The position numbers were made by a program, and so were the translations under genes. A stretch of DNA of 38,321 nt, taken from an uncultured Alistipes sp. (GTDB lineage: Bacteria; Bacteroidota; Bacteroidia; Bacteroidales; Rikenellaceae). The notes under the pieces were generated by a model. It saw only the letters and a list, made by a program, of their open reading frames with translations. It was not told the origin of the DNA and ran no database searches. Below, in pieces: positions 25,165 to 32,367 of the stretch (position 1 is its first letter; every line of letters begins with the position of its first letter). The stretch is from the NCBI GenBank assembly GCA_944322375.1, contig CALUOX010000016.1, positions 1-38,321 on the forward strand, given 5' to 3'.

Positions 25165-26309
25165 ACGCGGTTGTCGCGGCGCAGCCGCAGCAGCGCCAGT
25201 ACGAGTTCATACAGGGGGCTCAGCAGATCGTGTACAAAGTAAAATCCCCGCAGGCCCCGTTCTCCGAGCCGGCGCGTGATACGCCAGAACGTGACAAAAA
25301 CAACGGCATAGCGGATCAACAGCAGAACCGCGACCGCCAGCTTGTATTCCAGCGGCATGACGGTAAGGGCGGTGATGACGGCCGCGAAAAAGAGCAGCCG
25401 GCTGCCCAGCTCCCACTGGACGGCGTTGCGGGCGGCGAGCGGATAGAACCGTCGCGCGGCACCGTAATAACGCTGTTGGCGGGTCCACCAGCCCAGTCCG
25501 CCCCAGGCGGTCTGTATGACCGATGCGCGGGGTGAAAGGACGACGCTTACGTTGTCGTGGCGGATGATCCGCTGCAGGAAGAGGTCGTCTTCACCGATAT
25601 TCATGTTGAGGTGGTTGAAGCCCTTCACCTCGAAATAGAGGTGTTTGGTGAATCCCAGATTCTGTCGGATTCCACGGTAGGGGTGCCCCGCAACGGCACG
25701 CGAGAGCCATTGTACCGACTCCATCATGCGGTCGGTGCGGATCCAGCGGTTGGCAATGCCCGCCTTTCGCTCCACGCCGCAATAGCCCACGACGATGTCG
25801 CCCCGCATGAAACCCTTGGCCATGAGTGCCAGCCAGTGGTCCGATCGCGGACGGGCGTCGGTTGTCGTGATGATCACATGTTCGTAGTGGGCCGATTTGA
25901 TGCCGACGTTGAGCGCCATTTTCGTCGAGATGGGAAAGCGGGGGGCCTGCTCGATCTTGGTCGCCGTGACGCGCGGAATCGACTGGTGGATGCGTTGCAG
26001 ATCCTCGAAGAAATCCCCGTCGCGGCCGATGTAAACCAGCACGATCTCGAATTCGGAGTACTCCTGCGCCAGCAGCAGCGGCAACCGCTCTTCGATGAAG
26101 AGGTAGTCCTCCGCGAACATCGGTACGATGACCGACAAGGGCGGTTCGCTGTCGAGAATCGTCTGTCGCCGGTTGTTCCTGTATGCGGGGATGCGCCCGT
26201 AGGCAAGGAGGTGGTAACGGAGCTGAATGCACAACAACAGAAGCAGAACGGCGGCCAGTGCCGCACCCTGCCAACCGTAATGGAAGAGGAAAATTTCCGA
26301 AAAGGTCAT
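25155..26309 (-). CDS. Membrane-anchored family 2 glycosyltransferase
   Basis: A 384-residue GT-A glycosyltransferase. A membrane helix at about 12-30 precedes the catalytic domain, which has PLSVIVPMFAE (about 56-66) and a TTTDARPRSDHW acidic motif. It also has IGEDDLFLQRI with the likely catalytic acid, and QQRYYGAARRFY in the place of the QxxRW motif of processive enzymes. One or two C-terminal helices (about 300-350) complete the membrane embedding. The sugar and acceptor are unknown. I start at ATG 26309, because the longer frame (to 26354) contains the -7 element at 26334-26341; ATG 26324 would be almost leaderless. The sigma factor overlaps its 3' end. Confidence 0.85.
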   Translation of the reverse strand: MTFSEIFLFHYGWQGAALAAVLLLLLCIQLRYHLLAYGRIPAYRNNRRQTILDSEPPLSVIVPMFAEDYLFIEERLPLLLAQEYSEFEIVLVYIGRDGDFFEDLQRIHQSIPRVTATKIEQAPRFPISTKMALNVGIKSAHYEHVIITTTDARPRSDHWLALMAKGFMRGDIVVGYCGVERKAGIANRWIRTDRMMESVQWLSRAVAGHPYRGIRQNLGFTKHLYFEVKGFNHLNMNIGEDDLFLQRIIRHDNVSVVLSPRASVIQTAWGGLGWWTRQQRYYGAARRFYPLAARNAVQWELGSRLLFFAAVITALTVMPLEYKLAVAVLLLIRYAVVFVTFWRITRRLGERGLRGFYFVHDLLSPLYELVLALLRLRRDNRVWR

Positions 26310-26333
26310 ATCCGTCACAAACATAGAATGTGG

Positions 26334-26341
26334 CAAAGATA
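26334..26341 (-). promoter_or_regulatory. -7 element for the glycosyltransferase-sigma operon
   Basis: Minus-strand TATCTTTG (26341 to 26334) is a consensus -7. No clear -33 TTTG. Transcription near 26327 leaves 18 nt before ATG 26309. It is back-to-back with the tgt promoter. Confidence 0.55.
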
Positions 26342-26413
26342 CGAAAACAATCATGAAAAGTCTCCCGGCGGGAAGATTTCTTTTGCGGAGATGCGAAAAC
26401 CGTTAAAAATTCC

Positions 26414-26421
26414 TACCTTTG
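26414..26421 (+). promoter_or_regulatory. -7 element for tgt
   Basis: TACCTTTG matches TAnnTTTG; no clear -33. Transcription would start near 26427-26430, at or within a few bases of the tgt start codon, which suggests a leaderless or nearly leaderless mRNA. Confidence 0.5.
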
Positions 26422-26430
26422 TGCGATATG

Positions 26431-27558
26431 ATGCAGTTTACGCTTCAACATACCGATTCGCGGACAAAGGCCCGTGCCGGAGAACTCCGGACCGATCATG
26501 GCGTGATCCGTACTCCGATCTTCATGCCCGTGGGGACGGCGGCGGCGGTCAAGGGGATCTTCCATCGTGACGTGCGCGACGAGGCCCGGGCCCAGATCAT
26601 TCTGGCCAATACCTACCACCTCTACCTGCGGCCCGGAACGCACATCCTTGAGGAGGCCGGGGGCATTCATCGCTTTTCGTCGTGGGACGGCCCCGTATTG
26701 ACCGATTCGGGAGGGTTTCAGGTGTTTTCGCTGGCCGACTGCCGCAAGCTGAAGGAGGAGGGGTGCCATTTCCGGTCGCATATCGACGGTTCGAAACACC
26801 TCTTTACCCCCGAGAGCGTCATCGACACCGAGCGGTCGATCGGCGCCGACATCATGATGGCGTTCGACGAGTGCCCGCCCGGCGACGCTCCGCGCGAGTA
26901 TGCCGCCAAGTCGCTGGCGCTTACGGAACGATGGCTGGATCGCTGCTTCGAGCAGTATCATCGCACGCAACCCAAGTACGGTTATTATCAGGCGTTGTTC
27001 CCGATCGTGCAGGGTTGTGCCTATCCCGATTTGCGCGCTCATGCGGCGGAAAATGTCAAGCAGTATGCGGCCGACGGTTATGCCATCGGCGGCCTGGCGG
27101 TGGGCGAACCGACGGAGGTGATGTATGAGATGATCGAGGTGGTCAATGCGATTCTGCCCGAAGACCGTCCCCGTTACCTGATGGGAGTCGGTACGCCGAC
27201 GAATATTCTTGAGGCGATCGAGCGCGGGGTCGATATGTTCGACTGCGTGATGCCGACGCGCAACGGCCGCAACGGACAACTCTTTACCTGGGAGGGGACG
27301 ATCAATATCCGGAACAAAAAGTGGGAGGAGGATTTCTCGCCCATCGATCCCGAAGGTACGACCTTCGACCGCTGCTATACGAAGGCCTATCTGCACCATC
27401 TGGTGACATGCGGTGAAATGATGGCCGCACAGATCGCCTCGCTGCACAATATCACCTTTTACCTGCAGCTTGTGACGGCCGCACGCGAACACATCCTTGC
27501 CGGTGATTTCAAGGAGTGGAAGACGGCTGCCGTTGCCCGTTTGGGCCGCAGACTCTGA
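26431..27558 (+). CDS. tgt: Queuine/preQ1 tRNA-ribosyltransferase
   Basis: A 375-residue TIM-barrel enzyme that exchanges guanine 34 for preQ1 in GUN-anticodon tRNAs. Asp92 in TDSGGFQVFS is the general acid/base, Asp271 in MFDCVMPTRNGRNG is the nucleophile, and GGLAVGE (about 220-226) binds substrate. The C-terminal region aligns with E. coli Tgt (PIDPEG... then YTKAYLHHL), but the CxCxxC zinc ligands are absent: only Cys315 is near that place, while the partner His339 (SLHN) remains. The start at 26431 is favoured by the MQFTLQHTD start, which resembles MKFEL in relatives; ATG 26428 is equally possible. Confidence 0.94.
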   Translation: MQFTLQHTDSRTKARAGELRTDHGVIRTPIFMPVGTAAAVKGIFHRDVRDEARAQIILANTYHLYLRPGTHILEEAGGIHRFSSWDGPVLTDSGGFQVFSLADCRKLKEEGCHFRSHIDGSKHLFTPESVIDTERSIGADIMMAFDECPPGDAPREYAAKSLALTERWLDRCFEQYHRTQPKYGYYQALFPIVQGCAYPDLRAHAAENVKQYAADGYAIGGLAVGEPTEVMYEMIEVVNAILPEDRPRYLMGVGTPTNILEAIERGVDMFDCVMPTRNGRNGQLFTWEGTINIRNKKWEEDFSPIDPEGTTFDRCYTKAYLHHLVTCGEMMAAQIASLHNITFYLQLVTAAREHILAGDFKEWKTAAVARLGRRL

Positions 27559-27915
27559 GCACCGGCCGACCGAGAGCCCGAAAGGTACCCGGACGGTCTC
27601 TCCCGCCAGGAGCCGGCAGGCGGACGAAGCCCCGGAAGAGATACGACGGAGAGGGGGGGAGGAGAGGACGGAGCCGCATGGAGAAGGACCGGGAAGGTCG
27701 GAGTCATACGGAGTCACACGGGGACGCATGGAGAAGGACGGAGACGCACGGAACGGAAAAGGACGGAGATGCATGGGGTGCACGGAACGGAAAAGAACGA
27801 AGACACGCGGCAGATGATGCGGAGCGGTATTTTGATAAAAAACGGAGCTGAAAGACACGAACGGACGGTGATGGCCGGTTATGGAATGGCCGGTTATGGA
27901 TATGAATTGTAGATT
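27559..27915 (+). other. Low-complexity, purine-rich spacer with short repeats
   Basis: No gene is visible. The stretch is dominated by GGAGAAGGACGG- and CACGGAACGGAAAA-type strings (the latter at 27747 and 27781, 34 bp apart); 27661-27840 is about 73% purine by my count. A perfect 15-bp tandem repeat ATGGCCGGTTATGGA (27871-27885, 27886-27900) ends 15 bp before the next gene. No terminator hairpin is evident after tgt. Confidence 0.7.
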
Positions 27916-29025
27916 ATGAAATTGCGCTGGCCCGGCATAAAGATTCTCGACCGATATATTATCGGAAAATTCATCGGGACCTATTTTTTCGCCATAGCGA
28001 TGATTATCGTCGTTGTGGTGCTTTTCGACTATGTGGAGAAGATCGATGACTTTACGGAGTTGAAGGCACCCCTCAAGGCGATCATCTTCGATTACTACCT
28101 CAATTTCGTCCCCTTCTTCATCAACCAGTTCAGCGGACTCTTCACCTTCATCGCCTGCATCTTCTTTACGTCGAAGATGGCCTATCAGACCGAGATCGTG
28201 GCCATGTTGTCGGGCGGCATGAGCTTCCGCCGACTGATGTGGCCCTATTTCATCAGCGCCCTGTTGATCGCCTCGCTGTCGTTGGCGCTCAACCTGTGGG
28301 TCATCCCCGTCTCGCAGCGGCAATCGGTGGCCTTCGAGATGAAGTACATCCGCAAGCGCGTGCGCGACAACATGACGGTCAACCGACATATCTACCGGCA
28401 GATCGAACCCGGAGTCTTTGCCTACATCCGGGGGTACATGGCGGCGAACAAGCAGGCCTCCTATCTCGCCCTGGAGCATTTCGACGGCAACAAGATCACG
28501 GCGTCGCTCGAAGCGGCCGACGTCAAGATCGATCCCGTGACCAAACACTGGACGGCGTCTCGCTACATTACGCGGGAGTTCGATTCGCTGGGAATGGAGC
28601 ACTTCCAGCAGCGCCGCAATCTGGATACGGTGATCAACCTCGACGTGAGCGAGCTGGGACGTATCAACGAATTGATCCAGACAATGAAGATCGGAGAGCT
28701 GAACGAATTCCTGCATCAGCAGCGCAGCAAGGGGTCGGATTCGATCCGGATCATCGAGGTGGAGCGCCATGCCCGGTTTGTCTATCCCATTTCGACGTTC
28801 ATCCTGACGCTTATCGGCGTGTCGCTGTCGTCGCGCAAGGTGCGGGGCGGTACGGGCTTTCATATCGGGTTGGGTGTGGGACTCTGCTTCTCCTACATCC
28901 TTCTGATGCGGTTCTTCGAGGAGTTTGCCAAGAGCGGCACACTGCCGGCCGGCATCTCCATGTGGCTGCCCAACATCATCTACTGTTTCATCGCCGTCTA
29001 TCTGTACAGAAAAGCCCCGAAATGA
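27916..29025 (+). CDS. LptF/LptG-family (YjgP/YjgQ) permease
   Basis: A 369-residue inner-membrane protein of the lipopolysaccharide export permease family, which works with LptB to pull LPS from the membrane. Helices lie near 20-40, 62-82 and 98-122, then a ~150-residue periplasmic beta-jellyroll part, then three helices from about 285 to 362. DRYIIGKFIGTYFF near the start and EIVAMLSGGMSFRRLMWP at about 93-110 are typical. Whether it is the F or G paralogue cannot be decided here, and no second permease lies alongside. It is preceded by a purine-rich spacer. Confidence 0.88.
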   Translation: MKLRWPGIKILDRYIIGKFIGTYFFAIAMIIVVVVLFDYVEKIDDFTELKAPLKAIIFDYYLNFVPFFINQFSGLFTFIACIFFTSKMAYQTEIVAMLSGGMSFRRLMWPYFISALLIASLSLALNLWVIPVSQRQSVAFEMKYIRKRVRDNMTVNRHIYRQIEPGVFAYIRGYMAANKQASYLALEHFDGNKITASLEAADVKIDPVTKHWTASRYITREFDSLGMEHFQQRRNLDTVINLDVSELGRINELIQTMKIGELNEFLHQQRSKGSDSIRIIEVERHARFVYPISTFILTLIGVSLSSRKVRGGTGFHIGLGVGLCFSYILLMRFFEEFAKSGTLPAGISMWLPNIIYCFIAVYLYRKAPK

Positions 29026-29253
29026 GGATCTCCGAGTCGTTGCATGCGGGAGGCCCGATCCCGAAAAATACCGCGTCATCCGTTGCGGAGCCGACGGCCG
29101 CGGGTCGGCTCTCTCTGCTGTCCGTTACACGGCCTGCGGTGTGCGGCGGGGAGGATCCGAAACCCGCGAAGCATGTCTGGAGGCGGCGGTCCGCAACCGG
29201 AGATGCCTGTCGTGAAATAAACTGGAACAACGTCTTAGAATAACAAAGTCGTT
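29026..29253 (+). other. Spacer between permease and PASTA genes
   Basis: I see no gene, promoter consensus or hairpin terminator in these 228 bases. Small open frames read through from the permease side and look accidental. Confidence 0.4.
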
Positions 29254-30234
29254 ATGGAACGAAAACCGAATTATCTGGAGCGGCTCAAACGCCATCCCTT
29301 TCTCTATCACCTTACGATGATCGTCCTGACCATTGTCGTTCTGTTGCTCGTGGCACATTTCGCCATGCAGATCGGCACGCGGCACGGATCGCATCGCACG
29401 GTCCCCGATTTCACCGGCCTGGGCCTCGACGAGGCGATCCATCTGGCACATCGGACGCAGTTGCGGCTGCAGGTCAACGACTCGCTGTATGTCCCGGCTT
29501 ATGAGGGCGGCGTGGTGCTGGATCAGCTGCCTCACGAGGGAACGCAGGTCAAGGGCGGCCGTACGGTCTATGTCACGATCAATTCATTCGCCCAGAAGAA
29601 GGTCGATGTCCCCTATGTGGCGGGGCGTTCGCTGCGGCAGGCGAAGAACATGCTGGAGATTGCCGGACTGGGGATCGACCGGCTGGTCTATGAACCCGAC
29701 ATGGCGACGAACTATGTCCTTGAACAACGTGTGAAGGGTGCGGTGGTGGACTCCGCGTCGCATGTCCAGCTGGAGATCGGTTCCGGCGTAACGTTGTATG
29801 TGGGTGTCGCCGATGGGGAGAGTCTGGTTGTCGTGCCGAAGGTTGTCGGCGTATCGCTGCGCGAGGCGAAAAGCCGTCTCTGGGAGCAGGGGCTCAACGT
29901 CGGAAGGGTGCGCTTCGACGAAGGGGTCGATCAGCTTGACGAGAAAAATGCAAGGGTCTATCTTCAGGAGCCGGCACATGGTGTGCCTGCGTCGCTGGGA
30001 GACGAGGTGTCGCTGCGGCTGACGCTCGACAGGGAGAAGGTCGCACGGGAGAGTGCCGCTGCCGACAAGCGGGCCAAGGAGTTGGAGCAGGAGCGTGAAC
30101 GGCGGCGGTTGGAAATGGAGGACTCGCTGGCCAATCTCGAGGTGTTGAAGCACGTGGAGGCGTTGCAGCAGGAGGCTGAGAGGCCGGAGCCGGCGACATC
30201 CGCAACCTCTGCGGACGAGGAGGATTTCTTTTAA
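29254..30234 (+). CDS. Membrane-anchored triple-PASTA protein
   Basis: A 326-residue protein with a short basic cytoplasmic start, one membrane helix at about 20-38, and three PASTA domains outside: about 47-112 (TVPDFTGLGLDEAIHLA), 115-188 (VDVPYVAGRSLRQAKNML) and 192-265 (VVVPKVVGVSLREAKSRL). PASTA domains bind peptidoglycan fragments in Ser/Thr kinases and PBPs, but no kinase or transpeptidase domain is present. The C-terminal 60 residues are a charged coiled-coil-like tail ending in DEEDFF. It sits 6-15 bp before the RluD-type gene, so the two are co-transcribed; this pairing is common in Bacteroidales. Confidence 0.87.
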   Translation: MERKPNYLERLKRHPFLYHLTMIVLTIVVLLLVAHFAMQIGTRHGSHRTVPDFTGLGLDEAIHLAHRTQLRLQVNDSLYVPAYEGGVVLDQLPHEGTQVKGGRTVYVTINSFAQKKVDVPYVAGRSLRQAKNMLEIAGLGIDRLVYEPDMATNYVLEQRVKGAVVDSASHVQLEIGSGVTLYVGVADGESLVVVPKVVGVSLREAKSRLWEQGLNVGRVRFDEGVDQLDEKNARVYLQEPAHGVPASLGDEVSLRLTLDREKVARESAAADKRAKELEQERERRRLEMEDSLANLEVLKHVEALQQEAERPEPATSATSADEEDFF

Positions 30235-30249
30235 TCGAGAGTGGCGGAA

Positions 30250-31344
30250 ATGGAGCGTTTGCGGGAGCCATACGACGATGAAGAGCTGTTGACGCGCGAA
30301 GCGGCGGCCGACGGCGGTGAGGTGGAGGAGGGGGATGAACTCTACGAGCACTTTGCCGTCACGGCAGATCCGGGACAGGAGCCGATGCGCCTTGACAAGT
30401 TCCTCACGTTGCGCATGCAGCATTGTTCGCGGAACCGGATTCAGACGGCGACCGACAACGGCAATGTTCTGGTGAACGGCCGGGTGGCAAAATCGAGTTA
30501 CAAGGTCAAGCCGTTGGACCGGATTACGCTGGTGATGCCCTACCCCAGGCGGGAGGTGGAGATCGTGCCGCAGGATATTCCGCTCGACATCCTATATGAA
30601 GACGACGATCTGCTGATCGTCAACAAACCGGCCGGCATGGTCGTACATCCCGGACACGGCAACTGGGATGGAACGCTGGTCAATGCGCTGGCCTATCATC
30701 TGCGGACGTTGCCGATGTTCTCCGAGGGGAATCTGCGTGCGGGGCTGGTGCACCGCATCGACAAGGATACGTCGGGAATTCTCGTCGTGGCGAAGAACGA
30801 ACGGTCCCATGCCCGTCTGGCCAAGCAGTTTTTCGACCATACGATTACACGGCGCTATTATGCGTTGATATGGGGGAATCCCGATACGGATGAAGGGACG
30901 ATCGAGGGAAATATCGGCCGCTCGCCCAGGGACAAGCTGCAGATGTGCGTATTCCCGGACGGGGAGGCGGGCAAGCACGCCGTGACGCATTGGCGTGTGG
31001 TGCGGCGCTACGGATATGTGACGCTTGTGGAGTGCCGGCTCGAAACGGGTCGCACGCATCAGATTCGGGTCCATATGGCCTGGAAGGGGTTCCCGCTCTT
31101 CAACGACGCCCGCTACGGCGGGGCACGGATCCTCAAGGGTACGACCTTCTCGAAATACCGGCAGTTTGTCGAAAACTGCTTTGCCCTGATGCCGCGTCAG
31201 GCGTTGCATGCCCGTTGTCTGGGCTTTGTCCACCCCACGACGGGTCGTGAGGTCTATTTCGAATGCGATCTGCCGGCGGATTTCCGTGCCGTGCTCGACA
31301 AGTGGGAGGGGTATGCCGCCCACATGCACAACGATGCGGAGTAG
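30250..31344 (+). CDS. RluA/RluD-family pseudouridine synthase
   Basis: A 364-residue rRNA pseudouridine synthase. Residues 1-35 are acidic, an S4 RNA-binding domain follows (about 47-95), then the catalytic domain. HRIDKDTSGILVVAK contains the catalytic Asp171. VNKPAGMVVHPGHG (about 124-137) and ETGRTHQIRVHM (about 264-275) are other family motifs. Target is probably the helix 69 uridines of 23S rRNA, as for RluD, by similarity. The ATG at 30250 is chosen; a GTG nine bases upstream (30241) is in frame and equally spaced from the PASTA gene. Confidence 0.9.
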   Translation: MERLREPYDDEELLTREAAADGGEVEEGDELYEHFAVTADPGQEPMRLDKFLTLRMQHCSRNRIQTATDNGNVLVNGRVAKSSYKVKPLDRITLVMPYPRREVEIVPQDIPLDILYEDDDLLIVNKPAGMVVHPGHGNWDGTLVNALAYHLRTLPMFSEGNLRAGLVHRIDKDTSGILVVAKNERSHARLAKQFFDHTITRRYYALIWGNPDTDEGTIEGNIGRSPRDKLQMCVFPDGEAGKHAVTHWRVVRRYGYVTLVECRLETGRTHQIRVHMAWKGFPLFNDARYGGARILKGTTFSKYRQFVENCFALMPRQALHARCLGFVHPTTGREVYFECDLPADFRAVLDKWEGYAAHMHNDAE

Positions 31345-31502
31345 GCAATATCGGAGCGTGCGGGAACGTTCCCGTGCAGAGGGATCGTCCGGCGCTTGAG
31401 GCGGTTGTCCGGCGTCGGATGGGATTTTGAATTGTGCGAAGATCTCCGCTCGGCCCTTTTCGGCGCGATCGGCGGATCCTCCGCAGCAAAACAGACGGAA
31501 GC

Positions 31503-32063
31503 ATGAAGATACGATTGATTCTTTTGTCGGGAGTGTTGTTTTTTGCGGGCCTCTCCGTGCTTGCGGCGCAGGAGCGGCGTCCGGTCTATGTGGTCAACGG
31601 CGCGCTTTACGAAGGCGATGCGCTGCGGGAGATTCCTCCGGCCGAGATCGAGCACATGGAGCAACTGCCGGCCAATGAGCAGACGATAGCCCGTTATGGG
31701 GAAGAGGCCTCGAACGGGGTGGTTCTCGTGACGTTGAAATATGATACGAAGGCGGTCTTCCCGGCCGACAGCGTCTCTTTCGACCGGTATGTCGCCGATC
31801 GGATCAAGTGGGGCGGTACGGATCCCGTAGCGCGTGTGGTCTATCGGTTCCGGGTGAAGAGCGACGGCGCGGTGGAGTTGACCGATCTGCTTGAATCGAC
31901 CGACAACCGTCTGCGCCGCAAGGTGGTAAAGGCGGTCGAGGAGGCTCCGAAGTGGATCCCGGCAACCAAGAACGGCGTGCCGGTGGAGACGGAACACGTC
32001 TTGCATGTCCAGCTTCCCGGGGGACGTCCGATGCCGCCCGAACGGGCCGTTATCCTGTTGTGA
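31503..32063 (+). CDS. Exported protein fusing a receptor plug-like part to a TonB_C-like domain
   Basis: A 186-residue protein with a signal peptide (about 1-22, MKIRLILLSG start, LAAQ cleavage region). Residues 25-78 read RPVYVVNGALYEGD... then IEHMEQLPANEQTIARYGEEASNGVVLVTLK, which follows the plug pattern of SusC-type receptors (VVDG, IExIEVL, YGxxxxNGVIxITTK). Residues about 95-175 follow the TonB C-terminal domain (VVYRFRVKSDGAVELTDLL, then APKWIPATKNGVPVETEHVLHVQLP). Neither barrel nor membrane anchor is present. Function unknown. The ATG at 31503 begins the signal peptide; longer frames give a non-signal start. It follows the RluD-type gene by ~160 bp. Confidence 0.75.
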   Translation: MKIRLILLSGVLFFAGLSVLAAQERRPVYVVNGALYEGDALREIPPAEIEHMEQLPANEQTIARYGEEASNGVVLVTLKYDTKAVFPADSVSFDRYVADRIKWGGTDPVARVVYRFRVKSDGAVELTDLLESTDNRLRRKVVKAVEEAPKWIPATKNGVPVETEHVLHVQLPGGRPMPPERAVILL

Positions 32064-32367
32064 TCCGGGCGATTTTCCGGGCAATCCCTGTCTCGGGATG
32101 TCTGTGAACGGAGCTCTTCCGTTCCGATGTTGGGTTCTCCGACTCGAAGACAATACCCTTTGATGAGACAAATGATGCGCTTCTCCCCTCCCGATTCCGG
32201 AGAGGCGGGTGTTCGTGTGAAACAGGAGTCTGGGAACCGAGCACGTTCCGTCGGGCCGGCCTCGTGTTTGAACGGCTTGTCGGGTCGCCACTGTTGGAGA
32301 ATTGAAAAAAATAGCTATTTTTGCGGCTGTTCCTTTGGGGACGGAGTGTAATTTTAACGGAAAAAGT
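32064..32367 (+). other. Spacer and leader of the BACON/FN3-type lipoprotein gene
   Basis: 304 bases with no supported gene. The right end carries the lipoprotein promoter. A short ATCCC/GGGAT stem follows the previous stop but has no T run, so no good terminator is seen. Confidence 0.45.
32293..32323 (+). promoter_or_regulatory. Promoter of the repeat-domain lipoprotein
   Basis: GTTG (32293-32296, one mismatch to TTTG), 19-nt spacer, TATTTTTG (32316-32323). Transcription is expected near 32330, ~38 nt before the ATG at 32368. Confidence 0.65.

Noticed and set aside
26413-29079. Minus-strand open frame of 888 codons
   Set aside because: Antisense to tgt and the LptF/LptG-like gene, both of which carry clear family motifs; peptide composition is His/Arg-rich noise.
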